Source: Clostridia bacterium (lineage in GTDB: Bacteria; Bacillota; Clostridia; Peptostreptococcales; Acidaminobacteraceae). From it: 64,000 bases of DNA. How positions within the stretch are numbered: position 1 is the first letter of the stretch; each line of letters begins with the position of its first letter. This document shows, one piece after another, positions 41,643-51,209 of the stretch. A program made the translations under genes and the position numbers. The notes beneath the pieces are model-generated. The model worked only from the letters and a program-made list of their open reading frames with translations, was not told the origin of the DNA and ran no database searches. The stretch covers positions 62,001 to 126,000 of the forward strand of contig JAGYOH010000008.1 in the NCBI GenBank assembly GCA_018399635.1. Reading direction: 5' to 3'.

Positions 41643-42436
41643 TCGACAATGCCGCCGTCATCCACAAACTCATCGAACGCTATGATTACGGGGGGGCCCA
41701 TGACCTCCTCCTGGCTCAGAGCTTGGAAGACACGGATCCGGGTCATCTCATCAACTCCTGTCGCTACGCCGTCAATTTCGATTTTGAAAGATCCCTCAGG
41801 TATCTGAATCAGCTCAGTCCTGAAACAAGGCAGCACAAAACCGTTGAAAAGACCCGCAGGCATCTCCTGGGTCTGATCCGGGGAGAACCCGAGGCCATCT
41901 TTTCAGAACTGATGGAAAACCTCAAAATCCAGATCGTGGGGGAGGAATACATCGATTTTCTGGGCAGGGTCTACCGTTTCAAGGAAGCCCTTTACAAGTA
42001 CATGTTTTTACTGGCGGTGAAGCCGGACCGGAAGATCTATTTCGTCAATGACATGATGGTCAAGCGCAATATTCTTCGGATTCTCAAAAAACAGTACAAG
42101 ATCTACAACAACAACACCATTTACGGCATCGCCTCCTTCATCCAGAAATATCAGAAGCACAATGAACCCTTTCTGAAGATCGACCGGATTCTCAGCACCA
42201 ACAAAATGGAGGAGCTCATCGATCTGAGACATTCTTCCATCATCGGCCACGGCTTCAAGGGGGTCTCCGAGGAGGACATCTACCGGATCTACGGAAATCC
42301 CTACCACGTGCTTGACGATTATGAGGAGTGCCTTGAGAGGTTGAAACTCAGAATCGACAAATACAAGTACGCCAGGCTCAACGAACTCATCTGCCATTTG
42401 ATCGACAACGGCGGCGACGGGGATTCGGATGACTAG
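41639..42436 (+). CDS. Orphan HEPN-like protein (resembles the C-terminus of Csm6/Csx1-type RNases)
   Basis: 265 residues, almost all helical. Near the N-terminus IHKLIERYDYGGAHDLLL resembles the start of the helical domain in CRISPR-associated CARF-HEPN proteins. Near the C-terminus DLRHSSIIGHGFKGVSEEDI has R197-H198-x5-H204, matching the HEPN ribonuclease motif R-(N/H/D)-x4-6-H. There is no CARF domain and no CRISPR array or cas gene in the window. Its start and stop overlap the neighbouring rlu and lepB genes, so it is made with housekeeping proteins. RNase activity is an inference. It could instead be a degenerate or RNA-binding helical protein. Confidence 0.65.
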   Translation: MIDNAAVIHKLIERYDYGGAHDLLLAQSLEDTDPGHLINSCRYAVNFDFERSLRYLNQLSPETRQHKTVEKTRRHLLGLIRGEPEAIFSELMENLKIQIVGEEYIDFLGRVYRFKEALYKYMFLLAVKPDRKIYFVNDMMVKRNILRILKKQYKIYNNNTIYGIASFIQKYQKHNEPFLKIDRILSTNKMEELIDLRHSSIIGHGFKGVSEEDIYRIYGNPYHVLDDYEECLERLKLRIDKYKYARLNELICHLIDNGGDGDSDD

Positions 42437-42848
42437 GAAAAGAATGTTGTGGCTGGCCGAGGTCGTCTTTCTGCTGGTGTTTTTTCTCGGTTTTGGCACC
42501 ACCCTTATCAAGGGGGAATCCATGACCCCCGGCCTCGAGGAGGGGGACCTTCTGGTCTATGCCAGAGGAGGACCCTATCATAAGGGGGATGTCATCCTCT
42601 TCCATGTGGCTTCCTTGAACCGGACCCTGATCAAGCGGATCGCCCTGGGTCCCGGAGAGGTCCTTCCTGAAAGCCCGGGGGATGTTTTGAGTGAAAATGA
42701 GTACTATGTGCTGGGGGACAATGAAGGGGTGAGCAGGGATTCGAGGGATCCGGAAATCGGCATCGTCAACCGGGAGCAGATCAAGGGCGTGGCCCTCTAC
42801 AGAATATGGCCCCTTGAGAAGTGGGGCAGGATCGGAGGAAGAGAATGA
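42429..42848 (+). CDS. lepB: Signal peptidase I (short form)
   Basis: 139-residue membrane serine protease that removes signal peptides of exported proteins. It has one N-terminal helix (~8-27). S31 in GESMTPGL and K69 in TLIKRI form the catalytic dyad, and the YYVLGDNEGVSRDSRD box follows. It overlaps the HEPN-like gene by eight bases and the kinase gene by ATGA. It is shorter than typical Bacillus SipS (~185) but keeps all core boxes. Confidence 0.93.
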   Translation: MTRKRMLWLAEVVFLLVFFLGFGTTLIKGESMTPGLEEGDLLVYARGGPYHKGDVILFHVASLNRTLIKRIALGPGEVLPESPGDVLSENEYYVLGDNEGVSRDSRDPEIGIVNREQIKGVALYRIWPLEKWGRIGGRE

Positions 42849-44485
42849 AAATTATCGTTGAAGACCAGGTGATGGCGATCTCAGAAGGAATCACCCTTGA
42901 AATACTGGCCAGGGAATTCGCTGACGAGGGCCGTCCCCTGATCATCGCCGCCAAGGTGAACAACAAGCTCAAGGAGCTCATCCATCCCATTGAAGAAGGG
43001 GATAGCGTGGAATGGGTGGATCTGAGCCATTCCGACGGCATGCGGATCTACCAGAGATCCCTGTCCTTCATCTTCATCCGGGCGGTGATGGAGCTGTATC
43101 AGGACACCAATGTCGAGGTCAAGCACTCCCTGAGCCAGGGACTCTATTGTGAACTGGTGGGCGAGCATCATCTCAAACGCAGGGACCTCAAGGACATCGA
43201 GGAAAGAATGCGGCAGATCGTCGATGAGGACGAGCCCTTCAACCAGATGCTCATGAGCATCACCGAGGCCAGGGAGGCCTTCATCAAGTACGGGATGATC
43301 TCGAAACTGGACCTGCTCAGGTACCGGGACAAGGAGTTTGTCAAAATGTACAGCCTGGGCTGGGTGAAGGATTATTTCTACGGCTATATGGTCCCCAGCA
43401 CCGGCTATATCCGGACCTTCGAACTCAAGCACTACAAGCCGGGGATTCTCCTCAGACATCCTGTTCAATTTTCTCCCCACGCTGTCCCCCCCTTCAGGGA
43501 GGATGCCCAGCTTTTCAGAATCCACCAGGAGGCGGAAAGATGGGGAGAGATTCTGAATATCGGCTATGTGGCCAATCTCAACGACAAGGTCGTCGCCGGA
43601 GAGGCGCCGGAGTTGATCAAGGTGGCGGAGGCGCTTCACGAGAAAAAAATCGCCCGGATCGCCGACCAGATCACGGCCGAGGGGAAAAGGGTGATTCTCA
43701 TCGCCGGGCCCTCCTCCTCGGGGAAGACTTCCTTTGCCAACCGGCTCAGAATCCAGCTGGCGGTCAATGGATTGAAGCCCATCACCGTTTCCACCGATGA
43801 CTACTTCGTCAACCGGGAGCACACCCCCCTGGATGACAAGGGGGAGTATGACTTCGATACCATTGAGGCCGTGGACACCGTCCTCTTCAACCGGGATCTG
43901 AAATGCATCCTTGACGGAGAGGATACCCGGATTCCCACCTTCAACTTCCAGACCGGCCAGCGGGAGTACCTGGGAAAATCCATCAGGATAGAGGAAGACC
44001 AGCCGGTGATCATCGAGGGAATCCACGCCCTCAACGACGAACTCACCAGCGAGGTCCTGATCAAGGACAAATTCAAGATCTACGTCAGCGCCCTGACCCA
44101 TCTCAACATCGACACCCACAACCGGATTCCCACCACGGATGTCAGAATGCTCAGAAGAATCATCCGGGACCACCAGTTCAGGGGTCACGATGCGGCCAGG
44201 ACCCTGGCCATGTGGCCCATGGTGAGAAAGGGTGAGGAGCTCTATATTTTTCCCCATCAGGAAAAGGCCGACGCCATGTTCAATTCCGCCCTGGTCTACG
44301 AAATGGCGGTCCTCAGAAAGCACGCCCTGCCCCTCCTGGAAACCATCGGTCCGGAGGAGGAAATCTACTCCGAGGCAAGACGCCTGATCCGTTTCCTGGG
44401 CTATTTCGTGGATATCGAGGACGAGACCCTGATACCGAAAACCTCCATTCTGAAGGAATTCATCGGAGGGAGCAGCCTGTTTTAA
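42845..44485 (+). CDS. Uridine kinase-like nucleoside kinase with N-terminal TGS/SAD-like region
   Basis: 546 residues. The first ~65 look like a TGS domain (EDQVMAISEGITLEILAREF). The next ~150 resemble the SAD region of threonyl-tRNA synthetase (GLYCELVGEHHLKRRDLKDI). The C-terminal ~280 are a P-loop kinase of the uridine kinase/phosphoribulokinase family (AGPSSSGKTSFANRL, STDDYFVNRE, IEGIHALND). This three-part architecture is common in Clostridia and usually annotated as a nucleoside kinase, with the role of the synthetase-like part unknown. ATG 42845 follows GGAGG and overlaps the lepB stop. Confidence 0.88.
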   Translation: MKIIVEDQVMAISEGITLEILAREFADEGRPLIIAAKVNNKLKELIHPIEEGDSVEWVDLSHSDGMRIYQRSLSFIFIRAVMELYQDTNVEVKHSLSQGLYCELVGEHHLKRRDLKDIEERMRQIVDEDEPFNQMLMSITEAREAFIKYGMISKLDLLRYRDKEFVKMYSLGWVKDYFYGYMVPSTGYIRTFELKHYKPGILLRHPVQFSPHAVPPFREDAQLFRIHQEAERWGEILNIGYVANLNDKVVAGEAPELIKVAEALHEKKIARIADQITAEGKRVILIAGPSSSGKTSFANRLRIQLAVNGLKPITVSTDDYFVNREHTPLDDKGEYDFDTIEAVDTVLFNRDLKCILDGEDTRIPTFNFQTGQREYLGKSIRIEEDQPVIIEGIHALNDELTSEVLIKDKFKIYVSALTHLNIDTHNRIPTTDVRMLRRIIRDHQFRGHDAARTLAMWPMVRKGEELYIFPHQEKADAMFNSALVYEMAVLRKHALPLLETIGPEEEIYSEARRLIRFLGYFVDIEDETLIPKTSILKEFIGGSSLF

Positions 44486-44511
44486 GAATCGTGTGTCAAA
44501 GGAGGTGAACC

Positions 44512-46152
44512 ATGGACAGAAACAGTCGAAAGAAGTTATCCCGATATTCCATTTCCCTGCTGCTGATTCTTTTCTTCCAGGGGTTCATCTACAACTCCCA
44601 GGGATTGGAAGCCTACATGACCCGGACCTTCAATCTGGTTCAACTGGGTTTTCTGGTCAAGATCGTGGGCATCATCATCACCCTCTTGATTCTCAATACC
44701 AGTTATTACGCTCTTTTCGCCCATTTTCGCCGAAGAATGATGTACTTCGTCATCGGCTTTTCCATGTTCGCTCTCCTGGAAATCCTGGACCAGGTCTTCT
44801 ACAATCCGCTTTTTCTCGGGCTCAGCGCCTCCACTCTGAGCACCTTCGACATCTATTACGAGGTCTTCTTTTCCGCCTTCACAATGATACTCGCCCTGGC
44901 GAGCTTCCTGGATTCCAGGAACAGGGTGACGGAGAATTATCCCTCCCTGATGAAAATGATTCCCCTTCTGACCACCGCCATGATGGTGGCCCTTCTGCCC
45001 CCCATCATGGCCAACCAGGAACTGCTCATCAATTACTACAGCATCATGAAGAATCTCAGAGTCCTGCAGCTGGTCAGTCTTTTCACGGCGATGTTTTTCT
45101 ACCTCAGGTTTTATCTCAGGGAGAAGAACGAGCACATCCGCTTTTTCGCCACGGGTCTCGGAATCATCTTCATCACAAGATTCATCCAGTTCATCACGGT
45201 TTTGACCCCCTATCAGCTGCTGATGGAATCCGTGGTCTTTTCCATAGGTCTGTGGTATCTCAATGTCGCCACCTTCAGGTACAATATCGGGATTCCCTAC
45301 CAGCAACTGCAGAACGCCCAGCGCCAGGTGAATCTCTACACCCAGAATCTGGAGAAAATCGTAGAAAAACGCACCTCGGAGATTGCTGCAGTCAATCTTT
45401 CCCTGGTCAAGGAAATCGAAAATGCCAAACGGATCCAGCAAAGCATCCTGCCGGCCAAAAAACTCCAGTTCAGAGGAGTCGCCTACATTTCAGAGTACAT
45501 CCCCTGTGAGAGACTCTCCGGAGATTTCTATGACATCTATCCCATCGATGAAAACAACATCGGCATGTACATCCTCGACGTGTCGGGTCACGGGATTTCG
45601 GCGGCCCTGCTGACCATGTTCTGCAACAACTACGTGAGGTCCACGGAGAACCTGATCAAGCGGTTCAGAGGCCTCAAGCCCCATCGGAACCTTCAGAACT
45701 TTTACGAGGAGTTCAACAAGATGAACTTTCCCGATGAAATGCACATGGTGATCCTTTTCGCCAGTTACAACCAGGAGAGCCGGATTCTGAAATACTCCAA
45801 CGGAGGCCTCAACGTCCATCCGATTCTCCTCAGAAATACCGGAGAGCTCGAATACCTCGATCAGAACGTGGGTTTCCCCATCTGCAAGATCAGCTCAGTG
45901 TACATTCCGGAGTATGAAACCTCAGAAATCCAGCTCGAGCCCGGAGACCGGCTGCTCTTTTTCACCGACGGACTGGTGGACGAGCGGAAAAACAGAATCA
46001 TGCACGAAGAGGAACTGCCGGAATTTTTCAAAAGTTATCAGGACCGGAGCCTTCAGGAATTCAACCAGGCCCTCAAGCAGAGGATCGGAGAAGCCGAGGA
46101 AAAACTTGAGGACGACATCACCTATTTCATCATGGAAGTGCAAGAGGATTGA
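44512..46152 (+). CDS. Membrane SpoIIE-type PP2C serine phosphatase
   Basis: 546 residues. The N-terminal ~270 hold about seven to eight membrane helices, forming a sensor-like module. A coiled coil (~275-320) leads to a PP2C/SpoIIE domain with the metal-site motifs RLSGDFYDIYPI and YILDVSGHGISAALLT, and the closing GDRLLFFTDGLVDER. Such phosphatases usually dephosphorylate anti-anti-sigma (STAS) proteins, but no STAS or anti-sigma gene is nearby. It is in a run of genes on the same strand with an ArsR-like regulator 15 bases later. Confidence 0.87.
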   Translation: MDRNSRKKLSRYSISLLLILFFQGFIYNSQGLEAYMTRTFNLVQLGFLVKIVGIIITLLILNTSYYALFAHFRRRMMYFVIGFSMFALLEILDQVFYNPLFLGLSASTLSTFDIYYEVFFSAFTMILALASFLDSRNRVTENYPSLMKMIPLLTTAMMVALLPPIMANQELLINYYSIMKNLRVLQLVSLFTAMFFYLRFYLREKNEHIRFFATGLGIIFITRFIQFITVLTPYQLLMESVVFSIGLWYLNVATFRYNIGIPYQQLQNAQRQVNLYTQNLEKIVEKRTSEIAAVNLSLVKEIENAKRIQQSILPAKKLQFRGVAYISEYIPCERLSGDFYDIYPIDENNIGMYILDVSGHGISAALLTMFCNNYVRSTENLIKRFRGLKPHRNLQNFYEEFNKMNFPDEMHMVILFASYNQESRILKYSNGGLNVHPILLRNTGELEYLDQNVGFPICKISSVYIPEYETSEIQLEPGDRLLFFTDGLVDERKNRIMHEEELPEFFKSYQDRSLQEFNQALKQRIGEAEEKLEDDITYFIMEVQED

Positions 46153-46167
46153 AGGAGGACTTAGAGG

Positions 46168-46752
46168 ATGAAGGACGTCATGATTTTGAGGGAACTCGAC
46201 CAGATCAAGGCCGTTTCCCAGGAATACCGCATCGCCATCATCGAGGCCTTTGATCACAGACCGGCCACGGCCAAGATGATCTCGGACCGGCTTGGGGAGC
46301 CCCATGCCAAAATCAACTACCATATCAAGGTGCTGGTCAGGGTCGGGATTCTCGAACTCGTCCAGACCCAGGTCAATTCCGGCATTGTGGAAAAATTCTA
46401 CGGGCCGGTCGCCCAGGATTATGTCATCGATTCCAGCGCCCTCAGCACCAGTGAGACCTCCATCATCACCATTGAAAAGGTCAGCGTCGCCCTCTTCGAG
46501 CATATCGCCAAGGACTTTTACCTCAATGTGGAGCGGGGCGGGAACGATCCTCCCAAAAAAATCAATCATCGTCAGGACGTTTTTCTCACCCCGGCGGAGG
46601 CCAGGGAACTCAACCGGATGGTCAACGACATCATCCACGATTATATCGAGGAAAAATTCGTTTTCAGAGAAAATACCCGGAGATATTCCATCGCTTCCCT
46701 GATTATTCCGGTCTACCGGGAAAAGGATGAAGACCAGAGGGGGAGGCCATGA
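46168..46752 (+). CDS. ArsR-like winged-helix transcriptional regulator
   Basis: 194 residues with an N-terminal winged helix (YRIAIIEAFDHRPATAKMIS, then HAKINYHIKVLVRVGILEL) of the ArsR/HTH_20 type, and a longer C-terminal part of unknown function. There is no metal-binding cysteine motif, so metal sensing is unlikely. It sits between the SpoIIE-type phosphatase and endonuclease IV, overlapping the latter by four bases. Its targets are unknown. Confidence 0.8.
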   Translation: MKDVMILRELDQIKAVSQEYRIAIIEAFDHRPATAKMISDRLGEPHAKINYHIKVLVRVGILELVQTQVNSGIVEKFYGPVAQDYVIDSSALSTSETSIITIEKVSVALFEHIAKDFYLNVERGGNDPPKKINHRQDVFLTPAEARELNRMVNDIIHDYIEEKFVFRENTRRYSIASLIIPVYREKDEDQRGRP

Positions 46753-47576
46753 TAATCGGGCCGCATCTTTCCATTGCCAGGGGTTTCAGTGCGGCTGTCA
46801 AGGAGGCCGTGTCCATCGGAGCGGACACCTTTCAGTTCTTCACCAGAAATCCACGGGGAGGCCGGGCCAGGGACCTGGATCTGATGGACATCGCCAAGGG
46901 CAGCCGGATGATGGCCAGGGAGGGCATGGGCCCGCTGTTGGCCCATGCCCCCTATACCCTCAATCTTGCCTCTGACAAGGCCGGTGTCCGGGATTTCGCC
47001 AAATTCATGATGGCCGATGATCTGGCCAGACTTTCCCGGATGCCCTGCCGCTACTACAATGTTCATCCCGGCTCCCATGTCGGCCTCGGGGTGGAGGCCG
47101 GCACCCGGCTGATTGTCGAGGCCCTCAACGAGATACTCACCGGGGAGGAAGACCTCGTCATCCTTCTGGAAACCATGGCGGGCAAGGGGACTGAAATCGG
47201 AAGAAGTTTTGAGGAAATCAAGGCCATCATGGACGGCGTCCACCAGTCCCATCTGCTGGGGGTCTGTCTCGACACCTGCCATGTCTATTCGGCGGGTTAT
47301 GACCTTGCAGGGGATCTTGACGGGGTCCTGGCCTCCTTCGACAGGATCATCGGCCTGGACAGACTCAAGGCCCTTCATCTCAATGATTCAAAGATGCCCT
47401 TGGGCTCCGGCAGGGACCGGCATGAAAAGATCGGGGAGGGGACCCTGGGTGAAGAGGTCATCCGGAGCATCGTCACCCATCCCGCACTGAGGGACCTTCC
47501 CTTTTTTCTGGAGACCCCCAACGAGGTGGCGGGGTATGCCCGGGAGATCCGTCTGGTCAGGAGTCTGGTCGGATGA
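46749..47576 (+). CDS. nfo: Endonuclease IV (AP endonuclease)
   Basis: 275-residue TIM-barrel enzyme with three metals that cuts 5' to abasic sites in base excision repair. Motifs in order are GPHLSIARGF, FTRNPRGG, HAPYTLNLAS, NVHPGSHVG, ILLETMAGKG, GVCLDTCHVYSAGYD, LHLNDSKMPLGSGRDRHEKIGEG and FFLETP. The nth gene lies 3 kb downstream on the same strand. Confidence 0.97.
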   Translation: MIIGPHLSIARGFSAAVKEAVSIGADTFQFFTRNPRGGRARDLDLMDIAKGSRMMAREGMGPLLAHAPYTLNLASDKAGVRDFAKFMMADDLARLSRMPCRYYNVHPGSHVGLGVEAGTRLIVEALNEILTGEEDLVILLETMAGKGTEIGRSFEEIKAIMDGVHQSHLLGVCLDTCHVYSAGYDLAGDLDGVLASFDRIIGLDRLKALHLNDSKMPLGSGRDRHEKIGEGTLGEEVIRSIVTHPALRDLPFFLETPNEVAGYAREIRLVRSLVG

Positions 47577-48457
47577 AGCCCCATGAAAGAATCGTCGACA
47601 AGGCCCTGGCGCTTGGTTTTCATCAGGTGGGGTTTCATCCCGTGAGGGTTTTCGAGGAACTCAGAGAAATTTATGAAAACAGGAGATTTCTGGAGTTCGA
47701 AGTCAAGGATCCTCAAAAACGCATCGATCCCATGAGCCACTATCCTGGGGGGAAGACCTTCGTGGCCCTGGGGATGGGTTATCCCCTGTACCGGCTGCCC
47801 CGGCTGGAGGGGGATGAGGTCCGGGTCGCCGCCTCAAGGGTGCCGGACTACCACCGGGTGGTCCGGGAGGGCCTGGAAAAACTCCTCCGCTTCATCCGGG
47901 AGGAATTGGGAGGCGAGGGAAGAAGCTTTGTGGACGTGGAGGGGCTTGATGACCGCCGTGTGGCCTATCTCTGCGGTCTGGGCTTCTACGGCAGGCACAC
48001 CCAGATCATCTCCCCTTATCTGGGATCCACCTTCAACATCGGTTATTTGATGCTGGATCTCGACCTGGGCTACCTGACTCCGAAAATCGAAGGAGACTGC
48101 GGCGGATGCACCCGCTGTGTCGAGGCCTGCCCGACGGGCGCCATCCGGGGGGACTATACCCTTGAAGGCCAGGATTGCCTGAGCTACCTGACCCAGAAGA
48201 AGGACCTCTCCGATTCGGAGGCCTCGTGGCTCAACCGCTGCATCTACGGCTGCGATCTCTGTCTCAGGGCTTGTCCCCACAACGTCATCTCAGCCATGAG
48301 CCCCGATCATGTGTTCAACAAGGGGGACTTCGAGTCTCTCAGTCAAAGGCAGTATCAGAAAATCTACGGTCATCGGGATTTTTCCTTCAGAGGAGTGAAG
48401 ATTCTAAGAAGAAATATCGACCTCGCCCTGGAGAATTGCCGAAAAGAAACCGAGTGA
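47573..48457 (+). CDS. QueG-like iron-sulfur protein (epoxyqueuosine reductase family)
   Basis: 294 residues. It has the family's N-terminal domain, then [20 protein letters not shown] and two [4Fe-4S] motifs ([16 protein letters not shown] and a second group CDLCLRACP, with further cysteines at DCLSYL and RCIYGC). QueG reduces epoxyqueuosine to queuosine in tRNA. This protein is shorter than the E. coli enzyme and has no HEAT tail. Whether it acts on epoxyqueuosine depends on queuosine genes that are not in this window. It overlaps nfo by four bases. Confidence 0.85.
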   Translation: MKPHERIVDKALALGFHQVGFHPVRVFEELREIYENRRFLEFEVKDPQKRIDPMSHYPGGKTFVALGMGYPLYRLPRLEGDEVRVAASRVPDYHRVVREGLEKLLRFIREELGGEGRSFVDVEGLDDRRVAYLCGLGFYGRHTQIISPYLGSTFNIGYLMLDLDLGYLTPKIEGDCGGCTRCVEACPTGAIRGDYTLEGQDCLSYLTQKKDLSDSEASWLNRCIYGCDLCLRACPHNVISAMSPDHVFNKGDFESLSQRQYQKIYGHRDFSFRGVKILRRNIDLALENCRKETE

Positions 48458-48470
48458 AAGGAAGGCTTTT

Positions 48471-49643
48471 ATGAAAAACAGTGTTCATGAACTCACCTAT
48501 CTCAAGGAAAAAATCGAATCTCTGAAGGAGGAGGGGGTCTACCGGGAGCTGCCGGTCTTCGACGGACCCAACGAAGCTGAAATCAACTTGAACGGACAGC
48601 GGGTCATCAATCTCTCCTCCAACAATTATCTGGGATTCGCCAACCACCCCCGTCTCAAGCAGGCCGCCATCGCCGCGGTGGAGAAGTATGGCGTCGGAGC
48701 GGGAGCGGTGAGGACCATCGTGGGCAATATGGATATCCACGAGGAACTCGAGACGGTCCTGGCCACCTTCAAGCGGGAGGAAGCCGTAATGGTCTTCCAG
48801 TCGGGATTCAACTGCAATGCCGGTGCAATCCAGGCCATCGTGGAAAAGGGGGATCTGATTGTTTCCGATGAACTCAACCATGCCAGCATCATCGACGGCG
48901 TCCGCCTGTCCCGGGCGGACAAGGCGGTTTTCAAGCACAGTGACATGGCGGACCTGGACCGGGTCCTGAAGGAAAAACGCGGGGATTACAACAATGTTCT
49001 CATCATCACCGACGGGGTCTTCAGCATGGACGGCGACCTGGCCAGGCTGCCGGAAATCGTGGCCCTGGCTGAAGCCTATGACTGTCTGACCTATGTGGAC
49101 GACGCCCACGGCAGCGGAGTCCTGGGTGAAAACGGTCGGGGGACGGTGGACCATTTCAATCTTCACGGCAAGGTGGACTTCACCATCGGGACCCTTTCCA
49201 AGGCCCTGGGAGTCATGGGCGGTTATGTCGCCGGTTCAAAGACCATGAAGCAGTGGCTGAGTCACCGGGGACGCCCCCTCCTCTTCAGTACCGCCCTGCC
49301 TCCGGCGGTGGTGGGCGCCCTGATCGAGGGTTTGAAAATGATGATGGAGACCAGTGAATTCACTGAAAGACTCTGGGACAACGCCCGTTACCTGAAGGCG
49401 GGACTCAAGGACCTGGGATATGATATCGGGCATTCCGAGACCCCCATCACACCGGTGATGATCGGTGACGAAGCCAGGACCATGGCCTTTTCAAAGGCTC
49501 TCATGGCCAGGGGGGTTTTCGGCTCCGCCATCGTCTTCCCCACGGTGCCCAAGGGGGCCGGGAGAATCCGGTTGATGGTGTCGGCGGCCCATACCCGGGA
49601 GCAGCTCGACAGGGCCCTTGAGGCCTTCAAGGCCCTTAAATAA
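48471..49643 (+). CDS. kbl: Glycine C-acetyltransferase (2-amino-3-ketobutyrate CoA ligase)
   Basis: 390-residue PLP enzyme of the alpha-oxoamine synthase family. It cleaves 2-amino-3-ketobutyrate with CoA to glycine and acetyl-CoA in threonine breakdown. PLP lysine K244 lies in GTLSKALG. Also visible are [33 protein letters not shown] and [13 protein letters not shown]. No threonine dehydrogenase gene is adjacent, so the family's sister activity (a related acyl-CoA condensation) cannot be fully excluded. Confidence 0.9.
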   Translation: MKNSVHELTYLKEKIESLKEEGVYRELPVFDGPNEAEINLNGQRVINLSSNNYLGFANHPRLKQAAIAAVEKYGVGAGAVRTIVGNMDIHEELETVLATFKREEAVMVFQSGFNCNAGAIQAIVEKGDLIVSDELNHASIIDGVRLSRADKAVFKHSDMADLDRVLKEKRGDYNNVLIITDGVFSMDGDLARLPEIVALAEAYDCLTYVDDAHGSGVLGENGRGTVDHFNLHGKVDFTIGTLSKALGVMGGYVAGSKTMKQWLSHRGRPLLFSTALPPAVVGALIEGLKMMMETSEFTERLWDNARYLKAGLKDLGYDIGHSETPITPVMIGDEARTMAFSKALMARGVFGSAIVFPTVPKGAGRIRLMVSAAHTREQLDRALEAFKALK

Positions 49644-49739
49644 GAGAGACAAGATAATCCTTCACAAAATCCGATGAGGATATCAATTGACGACAAAGCA
49701 TTGTATAATGAGGGTAACTGAAGTGAAGAAGGTGAATGT

Positions 49740-50510
49740 ATGAATAGTGAGTTTTGGATCAATGAGTTGACGGGTCAGGAAATGGAGAACATGATGATCC
49801 TCTCCAACCTGCTCAAGGGCAAGGATCCCTTGAGACAGGTCCACGAGGATATCGCGCCGAAGACCATCGTGATCACCTATGATTACGGGATCGAAAAGCG
49901 GGGAAATTTTTATTCCATGGATACCTTTGGCAATATCGGTGCCATCAGCCGGTGGTTTTATGAAAACCAGGTGCAAGTGGAGACCACCTATGACCACATG
50001 GTGATGATCTTTGACATCCTTGAAAAAAAGTCCTTTCCAAGCCGTTATTATCTGATGCGCCATGTCTGTTCCCTGCCGGTTGACCTCAAGGGGATCCTGA
50101 CAGTGAAAAAGGTCGATCCTCTAGAAGACCATGAAAAGCTCCTGGCCGAGGGGCTCAAGGACAGCAAGGGATTGAGCCATCAGCAGATCAAGGTGCTCTT
50201 TGACAATGAGACCTTCAAGGAGGATATGAAGGAGGGGATTTACATTTTTGAAAAAGATGGGATTCCCGTGGGCTATGCCATGATCAAGTACAAGACCCGG
50301 AAATTTGCAGAAATCAGCAATCTGTGGCTCAGAAGAGAATTCAGAAGCAAGGGAATCTCCAATGAGATGCTCAAGATGATCATCGCGGAGCTCAGAAGCA
50401 TGAATCTGTGTGCCGTGGTCACCCTGAAGAACGACAATTTTGGTCTCATCCGACTCTTCGAGCAGGAAAATTTCGAACTCAAGGCCATCATGTCCAGAGA
50501 GAAACTTTGA
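49740..50510 (+). CDS. GNAT-family acetyltransferase with novel N-terminal region
   Basis: 256 residues. The last ~130 show the GNAT fold: KKVDPLEDHEKLLAEGL, GYAMIKYKTRKFAEISNLWL, the acetyl-CoA loop RREFRSKGISNEMLKMII and the final VVTLKNDNFGLIRLFEQENFE. The N-terminal ~120 residues match no family I recognise. The substrate is unknown. It has a TATAAT box at 49704-49709 and a terminator immediately after, so it is probably monocistronic. Confidence 0.85.
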   Translation: MNSEFWINELTGQEMENMMILSNLLKGKDPLRQVHEDIAPKTIVITYDYGIEKRGNFYSMDTFGNIGAISRWFYENQVQVETTYDHMVMIFDILEKKSFPSRYYLMRHVCSLPVDLKGILTVKKVDPLEDHEKLLAEGLKDSKGLSHQQIKVLFDNETFKEDMKEGIYIFEKDGIPVGYAMIKYKTRKFAEISNLWLRREFRSKGISNEMLKMIIAELRSMNLCAVVTLKNDNFGLIRLFEQENFELKAIMSREKL

Positions 50511-50537
50511 AAAAACAGCCCTGCCAGGGCTGTTTTT
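50511..50537 (+). terminator. Terminator after the GNAT gene
   Basis: AAAAACAGCCCT (50511-50522) pairs perfectly with AGGGCTGTTTTT (50526-50537) around a three-base loop, with further T residues. Confidence 0.9.
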
Positions 50538-50539
50538 TT

Positions 50540-50567
50540 ATGACAAGAAGCGGTTCTCTGTTATAAT
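50540..50567 (+). promoter_or_regulatory. Promoter of the nth-uppP group
   Basis: ATGACA (50540-50545), a 16-base spacer and TATAAT (50562-50567), directly after the terminator and 7 bases before the nth start. This implies a nearly leaderless or very short-leader transcript. Confidence 0.55.
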
Positions 50568-50573
50568 GAATCC

Positions 50574-51209
50574 ATGGATAAAAAAACAAGAATCATACTG
50601 GATACTCTGGATGAAATGTTTCCGGAGGCCAGGGCGGAACTGGATTTCACCACCCCCTACGAACTTTTGATAGCCACGGTGCTTTCAGCCCAGTGCACCG
50701 ATGTCCGGGTCAACCTCATCACCCGGGAGCTCTTCAAGGAAGCCGACAAGCCCGAGGCCATGGTGGCCCTGGGGATTCCCAGAATCCGGGAACTGATCAG
50801 AACCTGCGGGATGTTTCAGATGAAATCCAGGTATCTCTTTGAACTGTCGCGGATTCTGGTGACAGAATTCGATTCCCGGGTACCAGAGACCGTCGAAACC
50901 CTCATGACCCTTCCCGGGGTCGGTCGAAAGACCGCCAACGTGGTGGTGAGCAACGCCTTCGGGGTGCCGGCCATCGCAGTGGACACCCATGTCTTCAGAG
51001 TGGCCAACCGGCTCGGCCTCGCCCGGGCCAGGGAGGTCCTCGGAACCGAGGAGGCCCTCATGGCCAGAGTGCCCAGGGAGAGGTGGACCAAGCTGCACCA
51101 TCAGTTGATTTTCCTTGGCAGAAGAATCTGCAAGGCCCGCAATCCCCTGTGCGGGGAGTGCCCTCTGCAGGATGAGTGCGACGATTATTTGAAAAGGAGT
51201 CTTGAATGA
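50574..51209 (+). CDS. nth: Endonuclease III
   Basis: 211-residue DNA glycosylase/AP lyase for oxidised pyrimidines. The helix-hairpin-helix MTLPGVGRKTANVVVSNAFG contains the catalytic lysine, and VDTHVFRVANRLGL holds the catalytic Asp. The C-terminal [4Fe-4S] loop is C-x6-C-x2-C-x5-C (CKARNPLCGECPLQDEC). It overlaps uppP by four bases. No Shine-Dalgarno is clear, in keeping with the short leader. Confidence 0.97.
   Translation: MDKKTRIILDTLDEMFPEARAELDFTTPYELLIATVLSAQCTDVRVNLITRELFKEADKPEAMVALGIPRIRELIRTCGMFQMKSRYLFELSRILVTEFDSRVPETVETLMTLPGVGRKTANVVVSNAFGVPAIAVDTHVFRVANRLGLARAREVLGTEEALMARVPRERWTKLHHQLIFLGRRICKARNPLCGECPLQDECDDYLKRSLE

Noticed and set aside
42881-44323. 480-codon antisense open frame opposite the uridine-kinase-like gene
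   Set aside because: Asp/Gly/His/Val-rich composition without motifs; typical antisense shadow in this G+C-rich coding DNA.
44493-45509. 338-codon plus-strand open frame overlapping the SpoIIE-type phosphatase gene
   Set aside because: It is rich in Pro, Gln, His and Arg, has no domain, and lies in another frame of a gene with clear membrane helices and a PP2C domain; it is a shadow of biased codon use.
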